Made by a program: the position numbers and the translations under genes | Assembly: GCA_916048095.2 (NCBI GenBank) | Contig: OU696581.1 | Location: 1-64,000 of the forward strand | Length of the DNA: 64,000 bases | Reading direction: 5' to 3' | DNA from: Sacculina carcini | Lineage: Eukaryota; Arthropoda; Thecostraca; Sacculinidae | Notes under the pieces: model-generated | Told to the model about the DNA's origin: nothing | Database searches by the model: none | What the model saw: only the letters and a program-made list of their open reading frames with translations | Shown: positions 52,643-62,842 of the stretch, in pieces | Numbering within the stretch: the stretch's first letter is position 1 | Layout of the letters: every line of letters starts with the position of its first letter

Positions 52643-53965
52643 TTAGAAAGCGGTGGCGCGACGGATCCAGAATCTGGCGCGAAAATCATCCGAGCAGCTG
52701 ACGAAACAGGAAGTCAGAGGCGAGTGGACAATATGACGCACAGGTCCGTTGTGACACAGCGACATGAGCTGCTTGCGCGAGGCGTTGCGAGCGTCCCACG
52801 TGCACAAACTCTTGGTGGCCTCGTCGGGCAGCATGACGAAGTCCTCGGTGTGGTTGAAGACGGCGCGCGAGCGGTAGTGCTGGCGACCCACCGTGCCGGC
52901 GCCCGTGTACGCCAGCAGACAGCGGCTGGTCGAGCGCTCCCACAACTTGACACGAGAGTCCAGCGCCGACGACAACACGTACTTGCCGTTACGTGAGAAA
53001 ACCACCGAGCAGATGGCAGCACCGTCGTGCGCCCGCGTGAAAGTGTTAACACAACGACCCGACACGCCGTCCCACAGCTTGATACTGCCGTCCATCGAGC
53101 CGCTCACGTACACACGACCGTCAAATGTCCAGTCTACACTGGCCACAGAGTCAGTGTGATGATGACGCATCAGCGGCGACACGAAACACTGGCCGGTCGC
53201 CGTGTCATACACGCGCAACACGCACTCGTCCGTGCCCACCGCCAGGAAGTCGCCGCTCGGGTGGAAGCAGAGAGCGCGCACCTGCGCCGCGTCCGTGTAA
53301 GTGGTGGTGGCTTTCTTGACGGCCGTCTTGCTGTACTCGAACAGCTTGACATGACAGTCGCGCGAGCCAGACGCCAGCAATGGCAGCGTCGGGTGAAACT
53401 GCAGACAACTGACCTCGTCCAGGTGGTCGTAGAGCGTCTTGATCACCGGGTGATTGCCGGCTCCCGTGTCATCGGCGGTCATGCCCGCGCCCCCGCCGCC
53501 GCCTCCGTCGTGGCTCGACTTGGACACCATGCGGTCGACGTCGATCAGCTTGATGCTGGCGTCGGCGCTGCCCGTGGCCAGCAGCTGACCGTCGGCCGAG
53601 AAACACGCCGACCGGCACGCGCTCTTGTGCGCCGTCACGTAGCACGTCTCGTAGATGGCAGGCTCGGGCGCCACCGACGGCATGTCCGACTCAAACTCGA
53701 GGTCGATGGCACCCAGCGACGACACCACACCCTCGCGCGAGGCGCTCGATGAGGCCGAGTTCTCGCGCAACTGCTGCTCTCGCTGCAGACCGAGCAGCAC
53801 GAGACGAAACAGTCGGTCGGACGGCGGACACGGAGGATCGGGCTGTACTGCCTGGTGCATAGAGGAGGCGAGTGCCTGCTGACCGTCATAGTACAATTGG
53901 CTGATCATCAGACGGTAAAGGGCATCGCGCACCTTCACCAAACTGCGCACGTCCACCTCGCTCAT
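52643..53965 (-). CDS. CSTF1: Cleavage stimulation factor subunit 1 (CstF-50)
   Basis: One exon encodes all 440 residues (human about 431). CstF-50 is the WD40 subunit of the nuclear CstF complex, which binds GU-rich RNA downstream of the poly(A) site with CstF-64 and CstF-77 and stimulates pre-mRNA cleavage. The N-terminal homodimerisation segment is residues 10-60 (LYRLMISQLYYDGQQA). A linker contains AIDLEFESDM. WD40 repeats run from about residue 106 to the end, with GSADASIKLIDVD, GSRDCHVKLFEYS, GSMDGSIKLWDG and the invariant-looking C-terminal CSDDFRARFW. A loop after the first repeat is replaced by a Gly run (154-159). The ATG follows the acceptor GTGTCCTCAG by two bases, so an untranslated upstream exon is likely. 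The CDS is very GC-rich compared with its AT-rich flanks. A processed retrocopy is unlikely given that acceptor. Confidence 0.96.
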   Translation of the reverse strand: MSEVDVRSLVKVRDALYRLMISQLYYDGQQALASSMHQAVQPDPPCPPSDRLFRLVLLGLQREQQLRENSASSSASREGVVSSLGAIDLEFESDMPSVAPEPAIYETCYVTAHKSACRSACFSADGQLLATGSADASIKLIDVDRMVSKSSHDGGGGGGAGMTADDTGAGNHPVIKTLYDHLDEVSCLQFHPTLPLLASGSRDCHVKLFEYSKTAVKKATTTYTDAAQVRALCFHPSGDFLAVGTDECVLRVYDTATGQCFVSPLMRHHHTDSVASVDWTFDGRVYVSGSMDGSIKLWDGVSGRCVNTFTRAHDGAAICSVVFSRNGKYVLSSALDSRVKLWERSTSRCLLAYTGAGTVGRQHYRSRAVFNHTEDFVMLPDEATKSLCTWDARNASRKQLMSLCHNGPVRHIVHSPLTSCFVSCSDDFRARFWIRRATAF

Positions 53966-55409
53966 CTCTGAGGACACATAAAAACATACACACACATGGT
54001 TTTTCGGCCATCACAATAATCCATAATACCAGAACAGCATCAACATTTATTGCCAGTAAATCACTTACGTTGACAGACATGAATAAAAAACTACTTCAAG
54101 TGAATGCAGAAAACAGATAAATCCCACTCAACAACTTGAGTATAACCAACTCAAGAAATTCGTTCATACAATCCAAAATTGAAGACTAAAATAACAACAT
54201 TAACCACCTTGATTCAAGGTACGAATATAATGTCAATAATCGGATTCATAAATTCACATACGTATCAGCTGCGTTGCGAATGAACGGCTCCTCAATAGGA
54301 CATGCACCTAGAAGTTTAAATTTTTTGGATTAAAACACAAAATATATTTAAATACAGAAAAAATTAAAATTTTTAAAATTGCATGTAAAATATTTAAAAC
54401 TGTACCTGAAAAACGAACGATTGTGGTATTGGTAGGTAAACACTCAATTGAGAGGTATAATGATTATAATCATTATGATCATTATTCGGCATGTTGGACT
54501 ATTACAGGTTCATTGCCTTTTACAATTTCATTTGTCCCAACTGAAATCAAAATTATCCCAACTGAAATTCAAATTGTCCCAACTGATTTTTGTCTATGAG
54601 TTTTGGTTTAATACCTTCTAGGACGTTTTTCCCAGTGTAAACATCTTAATATATAAAATTTCTCAATGTATTGCATCGCCAGCATAATTTCAATAGATGA
54701 ATGTTCTCAATGTTGTTAATGTAATGCAAGGATTTCATTGTAATCGATATTTTTCCCATATCGATTACATTCGGCGAGTCAAAGGCTCACATCACGTTAA
54801 ACAGGATGAAGCACGCACACATACAACATACAGAACACACAAACACACACACAAACTCATCATTCCTTCCTGTCACACCCGTAGACACACGCTTGGATAT
54901 GGATTGTCGACGCTGTAGGAGGGCGTTGTGTCGTAGCGTGGTCATAACACACCTGTGTCCTCGTGCCAACACAACAGGTGCACCAGCACTGAGCCACACG
55001 CTCATGCTTAATCACTTGCCTAACTGCCACTTCAGCTGGTTCATTCATGATCTTCCTAGTGTGTCAGTGGCTGCACAACTACAATGCCGAGCTTATTGAA
55101 CCAGGCCTATGCTGCAGACTGTAACAACTTCACTATTAAAATTGGAGCACGCCGCCCAGAACATTGCGCACTTATTTAAAATTATTCATAATATTTTAGT
55201 CGGCAAAAACTGAACGCACCGCAGCATTAGAGTATTTAAGCACGATGGTGTTGGTTTCATATTCGATTTATCATCGTCAGCTTCACAAAACATTCGACCA
55301 TTGAAACACTAGCAGGCAGTCACTTGCGCGTGCAGACGCACAGAGAACGCTCGTGGTGTAGCGATTACGTCTCACAATGGTAGCACGGGTTATAGATGCA
55401 CGCGCGCAG
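53966..55409. other. Spacer between CSTF1 and the DOMON/SEA gene
   Basis: AT-rich. The 5' part next to 53966 carries the CSTF1 acceptor, so a 5' UTR exon should lie within or beyond it. The part next to 55409 should be the 3' UTR of the DOMON/SEA gene. No canonical poly(A) signal stands out. Confidence 0.5.
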
Positions 55410-55844
55410 TTACTTGTCATAATCGACGTACACTCGCACCACCTCGCCGGAGTACTTGCGCTGGCTGGGCATGAAGTAGAAGTCAGGAGGAGGTTGTTGT
55501 TGGGAGTGACGTCCCAGTGAGCTGTTTGTGCCGCCAGTCTCCGGAGCACGCTTCAACGTCGAAGATCTGCGTGCGGCGGCAGGATCGGCCATTTCAGGCA
55601 GCGGATGGTAGTCGGCGTATGGGTCGGCGGCGGCGGTGGAGGTGGCGGCTCTGTTGCGAGGAAGACTGTGTGACAGTCGTGCTGCTACCGGAGCTCGGGG
55701 ACGTCGGTTCTCCGTCATCTGTGAGTGTGCCAACTCAGCCTCGCCACCACCACCGGCCTTCTGACCTCGCTCAAACGTCTCATACGCATAGTTGTGGTGG
55801 CCAGCGGACATTTCCCACGCCGTGTTGCCGCCCAGCATGTCACT
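55410..55844 (-). CDS. DOMON/SEA gene, last exon: cytoplasmic tail
   Basis: Acceptor ATTCTTCTTGCAG, phase 0, 144 residues and TGA. Contains several Tyr motifs (HHNYAYETF, DPYADYHPL, DFYFMP, VYVDYD) that could be phosphorylation or sorting sites, plus basic and proline-rich stretches. No enzymatic domain. Confidence 0.85.
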   Translation of the reverse strand, partial: SDMLGGNTAWEMSAGHHNYAYETFERGQKAGGGGEAELAHSQMTENRRPRAPVAARLSHSLPRNRAATSTAAADPYADYHPLPEMADPAAARRSSTLKRAPETGGTNSSLGRHSQQQPPPDFYFMPSQRKYSGEVVRVYVDYDK

Positions 55845-58800
55845 CTGCAAGAAGAATATTAGAACAAGCAATCAAACAGCAGTTCCACTATTCTCCAATA
55901 ATTATTGATTGCATCCACGTGGCTATGATTACGCTCACATATAAATTGACCGACCAGAATAGCAGCAAATTCACGGAATAAGGCAGCCTGATTCCTGGTT
56001 TAGCTAGCTCAGTGGAAGCTGTCATCACTCATCACTCACCATCACTGTCATCATCACTCATAACTCACCATCACTGTCATCATCACTCATCACTCACCAT
56101 CACTGTCATCATCACTCATAACTCACCATCACTGTCATCATCACTCACCATCACTGTCATCATCACTCATCACTCACCATCACTGTCATCATCACTCATC
56201 ACTCACCATCACTGTCATCATCACTCATCACTCACCATCACTGTCATCACTCATCACTCACCATCACTGTCATCATCACTCATCACTCACCATCACTGTC
56301 ATCATCACTCATCACTCACCATCACTGTCATCACTCATCACTCACCATCACTGTCATCATCACTCATCACTCACCATCACTGTCATCATCACTCATCACT
56401 CACCATCACTGTCATCACTCATCACTCACCATCACTGTCATCATCACTCATCACTCACCATCACTGTCATCATCACTCATAACTCACCATCACTGTCATC
56501 ATCACTCACCATCACTGTCATCATCACTCATCACTCACCATCACTGTCATCATCACTCATCACTCACCATCACTGTCATCATCACTCATCACTCACCATC
56601 ACTGTCATCACTCATCACTCACCATCACTGTCATCATCACTCATCACTCACCATCACTGTCATCATCACTCATCACTCACCATCACTGTCATCACTCATC
56701 ACTCACCATCACTGTCATCATCACTCATCACTCACCATCACTGTCATCATCACTCATCACTCACCATCACTGTCATCACTCATCACTCACCATCACTGTC
56801 ATCATCACTCATCACTCACCATCACTGTCATCACTCATCACTCACCATCACTGTCATCACTCATCACTCACCATCACTGTCATCATCACTCATCACTCAC
56901 CATCACTGTCATCATCACTCATAACCCACCATCACTGTCATCATCACTCATCACTCACCATCACTGTCATCATCACTCATCACTCACCATCACTGTCATC
57001 ACTCATCACTCACCATCACTGTCATCATCACTCATCACTCACCATCACTGTCATCATCACTCACCATCACTGTCATCATCACTCATCACTCACCATCACT
57101 GTCATCATCACTCATCACTCACCATCACTGTCATCATCACTCATCACTCACCATCACTGTCATAATCACTCATCACTAACCATCACTGTCATCATCACTC
57201 ATCACTCACCATCACTGTCATCACTCATCACTCACCATCACTGTCATCACTCATCACTCACCATCACTGTCATCATCACTCATCACTCACCTTTCCGTTG
57301 ACGGACGGCTGGGCAGAGCTGGTGGTGGCGCGTCTGTTGCGCGCCAAAGTGCACGCGGCCTGCACGAGCGTGAGCACGATGAGTGCGGCCACAACCACCA
57401 CAATCACGTAGACCTTGAGTTTCTCGTCGTCCCACTGCTGCTTACTGATCGGACCCTGAGCCTCAGACAAACTGACCGCTGCACAATCACACACAATCAC
57501 ACACAATCACACGACAATCACACACAATCACACGACAATTCCACACGATCACACGACAATTCCACACAATCACACACAATCACACACAATCACACGACAA
57601 TTCCACACAATCACACGACAATTACACGACAATTACACACAATCACACGACAATTACCCACAATCACACACAATCACACGACAATCACACACAATCACAC
57701 ACAACCACACACAATTACACTACAATCATACGACAATCACACCCAATCGCACACAATCACAAGCAATCACATACAATCACACACAATCACACGACAATCA
57801 CACACAATCACACACAATCACACGACAATATCAGTATTGATACGTTCAATCACAACCTTGCTTGTTGCTGCATGCTGCAATCGTTTTGTTCAATAATAAT
57901 AATAATAATAATAATAATGTATGAGCTTTGGATTGGATGAAAAAATACATAAAATTACATTTTGTGCCGATCTGTGCGAAGCTGCGTCGCTCGAAGCTGA
58001 TATTTTTTAGATGCATTTTAGTGGTGCGTTTGGTGTGATGTCGTGTCATGTGTGTCGGTCTGCATCTGTGAGTATGTGTCAGTAAGTGAATAGTCTTTTT
58101 TCTTGACCTCTTTTAGTGAATCTCTTGGCTATGAGGAGCTGATGGAAATATTTTGGGGAGGGCTTCAGCCCCTTGAACCCCCCTGGATCCGCCATTGGCA
58201 AATATTCGCATAATGACTAATGTATACACACATTTCAACACTGGCCTTCACAGGCAGTGGTTTTGACTGCACTGACCGCTGGCTTGTCTGATGTGCAGGA
58301 ACTGCGGGTTGACCTGCAGCTCGCCCACCTGACCTGTGGACACGGTCTCGGCAAGCAGACGCTGCACTTGCTCCATCATCGGGTCGTGATGTGAGCCAGA
58401 CACTGCGGCCGCCACCGTCACAGAACCTCTCTTGTCGTCCGAGGCAGACTGGTCGGTCGTCTTCGCCTCTCGACCAGAATCCACCTGGATCAACAGACTG
58501 GCCAGTGTTTGGCCTTCTTGCCTGAAAACATCGCCACAATGTTCAGTCACTTCAACCGGCGACGCTCGCCCATGCTTGATCAAGTATTTGTTCTACTAAA
58601 TTGAATCAGTTCCATAGACGTTCATGAAACGCCAAACAAAAGTACACTGTACAGAAGTATATTAGATCAGATCACAGCACAGGAGAAACTGGTTCACTCA
58701 TGGAAGCTCGAACCTTGTCAAGTTGGTGACTTGCACGTGCTTTATTGAAATGGCCAGCGGTTCCAGTGCCTTCATGACGTCATCAGTCAGCTGTTGCGAC

Positions 58801-61800
58801 AATGTGACGTCATCGTTGAGGTCAGTAGCGGAGGATACTTGATCGTGGAGCAGTTTCAATTGAACCACATAGCCACGCACGGGAGCCGTCGAGCTGTGGC
58901 CTGCTGAGTCTTGTTTTACACCTGAACTCGATCACAATCAATAGCACGTGAATATAGCGACCAGTGGTTGGTTCAGGCAGACAAAATGTTCACTGCCGTA
59001 TTTTGTATGGATTAATGTTTGTGCCTGTTGATGTTGTTCAGTGTTTTTCATAAAATAAAACAGCAAAGTGGCATGCATTCAACTGTGCCTATTGTATCAA
59101 AGCCTCAGCCCAGTCAAAATTTACAAACACCTCGTTGGTTAAACAAGCAACAGGCATAATATCAACACTGCACTCGATTAATGATTATTAATTATCAAGC
59201 TGTTTATAATCGCAGTCGAGGCAAACATCAGCACGTACGACCATCTTGTCGCAATCAATTTACTCAAATTATTATGCTCATTCGTAGATGAAGTCGCGAA
59301 AAAACGAAGCCATTTATTAATATTCAATAACATCTCGCATTCGATAGTATTTTAGTGTCTACAGTCGATTGTGCGCACAAGAATACAAAACAACAATAAA
59401 ACAGTGAACATTTGATTTAAATCGTTGCTCGAAAACTTTTGTGTTGCCGGTGCATTGTTGATACCACGTCCTCTTTATAACAATTATATCACCATAGACA
59501 AGCGGATAAAACGTGGATAATTTCCAGGTGAAAATGCTGCATCAATTCACACAAGTATTGTGTTTGTCTAGCACAACACATTGAATGGCCAGAGAAAGTC
59601 TTGTTGAATTGGACGCAGTTGGACGAATGAACCATTGTGTGAGGCAGTACTACACTAAAGAAAATATCATTTTGCCATCAGTTTTGTTCACGCAACCGTT
59701 AAACATTCTCGCTTTGTTCAACTGAAAAACAGTGCTCATAAAATATCAAAAGTGTTAAAATTCAGTCGAAAGATACATGCCAGCGAGCAATATAACATAG
59801 CCAAGTTGATTATTGCACGACGTTTTGTGCGTTAACACGGCATATATCAATACAGGTGTGTATGTTGTGTGATTGGGGGAGTAGATGTGAGCGTGCAGAC
59901 GATATGAAGCACAGCAGCCGAAAAAGCAAGCAATCAAGCCAGTGAGACACAACACTGTCGAACATGATTTGCCAAGAAGCGATAGTTCACACAGTAGTAT
60001 CGTGTCTACAGGACACGGGCGTAGTGTTCACAGATGAACCACCACACTGAGTGTGCCTACAATGAGCCAGCCAACAGCCATTATCACGGCTGACTGAGCC
60101 AGAGCACAGTGAACACAACTGGCAGACGATCGTCTGTAGCCGCGACGAGCCCTGCGAGTCTCACCTGCGCTACCTTTCATCTTGCTGCTGCTGTTGTTGT
60201 TGTTCAGCTTGTTGTTGTTGTTGTTAGTGCTGTCTACTGACAAGAAAACCCAAAGCACACACACACACACAAGCAAACAGAAGAATATGAACATGCACAC
60301 AAGCGGAGAAGTCCGTCACCATGGTAACGAATCAGGCATGCTGAACAGCACGAAAAAGAAACATGGAAAGACTACTACGAGAATTGAGTATTGAAGATTT
60401 ACAATGTGACCATTTGAAAAATAGAAACGAAGAAAAGAAAGAGAAACATGTTTTAACAGATATTCATTCAGTATGAAATATATTGTGCAATATAGAAAAT
60501 AAATTCATCCAACACCCGATGTTCAGAATTACCGACTGTCAATGAAGAAAATATCAAACAGATGTATTGGGTCATTCTGTAACAGATGCACTGTTATGCA
60601 TTACCGCTCGAATTAATCAGTGTTGTATCCATATCTGTATATGAGACAACATATCTCTGCTTCCAATCGCTCATGTTATGTTGTGATTGTTGTTCAAACA
60701 AGTCTCACAAAAACACTAATATATTTTATGAATTTAGCATATCAATTTTTGTGCATAATCCTGCCTCGTCTTGAAAATTGTTCAGTGCGTGGAGAATGAC
60801 AATCTGGAACAGTAACGTGAGAGCAAATGAGTTCACCAATATGGAGCCCCTTGACAAAATCCTCCGAGATCTCATCTGACACACCACACAGCCTCCTAGC
60901 TGCTCGGCAAGCATCAGTGCAACTTGTTCAATCATACACTCCTCCCAGCGTGTGAGTCATCAGTATAAGCAGCACTATTTTTGCATGTAGAAGTTGGGAT
61001 CAGCGAGCTAACAGCCTGAACTCCATCAGTAATTACTTGCTCAAGTGCCATTAACAGCAGTATGTCTAGTATTTCCAGCACTAGCATAATACACAGAGCA
61101 TGCACAAGCGAGCAGTACACAGGCACCTCTGTGAAAGATGAGTCACCGAGGAACAACCGTGGAACAGAGACATGCCACAAGACCACCACCACTTGAACCA
61201 CATGCATTGTCATCCTCAGCAACCAATAGTATTTATACAAGGCGAACTATTAAGTCGGCATGCGCAAAATAAACTCCAAACTCGATAATGGTAGAATAAT
61301 GAATATTTTCGAATACATGATGTCTTGGGCGCATGATTAATTTGAACACAACAGCCCAGCAGAGAACCTCTGGTACACAGTACATTAGCTCTGGCATGTA
61401 CCACCAACATACACACAAAACCAACCACAACACAACAATAACACAAAGACACACAAGCTGGCTGTTTCGAACAAACACTATTGATTCAGGTGCGAACTGA
61501 CGGCATCTTATGTGAAGAACCCCAGCTGTTACCCGGCCAGTGTCAACCCTGAATGAGCCGCGTATGAAGCACGTGATTAGGCTGCCCGGATACTGGCCCG
61601 TGTGTTTAGTGTAGGCGCATGCATACAGCATGTTATGTGCCTGGCAATCCGCACAGTTGCCAAATTTGGCGATTTTTCAACGTGGTGTTTCTGGAGCGCT
61701 CTTAGATGCAGATATTGACGCCATGGCAGGCAGGAGATTTTATGTGTATGATTGACACAGACAGGGTGATGTCAACACTCCCACCCAATCTCCGGATATA

Positions 61801-62759
61801 GGAATGGTCCCAAGTGCTGGAGTCTACGTCATATAGCCTACTTGTGATACGTCATAAGCAGCTGATTGTAGGCCATTCTCACAATTTGCTGAATAACCAC
61901 GCTGCACGAGCTTGATATTACAGAAGTACCCTCGCAGAACAGTCAATCATAGAAGATACTCATGTGCACCTACCAATATTGAATTATTGAAATGCGACAT
62001 TATAAATACTATTATTATATCTATTAAAATAGTATTATATTTATTACCATTGAATATTACTATTAATTTCCTCATTGGACTCTTGAAAAAGGTAATTAAT
62101 ATATTTAGTTTATTCTACTGTAAAATTTATTCATATTAAATTTCTACTATCTCATGCTAAACATTTGCTGAATATTCCGCTTAGTTTACATTGATAATTT
62201 TATTTTGATAATTATCAAATTTGAAAGATTACTGAAAATTAGAGGGAATATATTTGTGTAGAATGGGTTGCGATCCAATATGAATGAAAAAATATAATAT
62301 ATTAACGGGGAGATTTTACGCACGAGATTAACCGATTGTGTGGCTAGTCTTTTGCTATATATTTGCTATATAAATGTATAATTTAATGCAGTAATAGAGC
62401 AGTAAAAATTTAACTAATGATTAACTGAATACCACGCATCTATATATAATTAATAATTTGTATCATTTGCTTTATGTACTAATTCTTACTGATTTCGACG
62501 CTGTTCATGACAATATTGGTAGCATTCATTCGTGAATGAGACCACGCTGACATGCAAGCTCGAGCAATATGACTGCTAATTAGTTTTGCCTTTTCATTGT
62601 GTTAACACCCACCACAAGAGCGAATACAGATTTTCTCCGAGGAGACCAGCGGGTTCTCCCTGTGAAAGCCGAATTGTCTGGAGGACGGTGTTACACCGCC
62701 TCCTCTGATTGGAAACAACATATGCAGACATTCATCGTCGCTGAAACTCAAGTCCTAAT

Positions 62760-62842
<83 letters not shown>

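Noticed and set aside
52686-53889. Overlapping frames of up to 241 residues on both strands of CSTF1
   Set aside because: Shadow frames of a very GC-rich coding exon; only the minus-strand WD40 frame has conserved residues.
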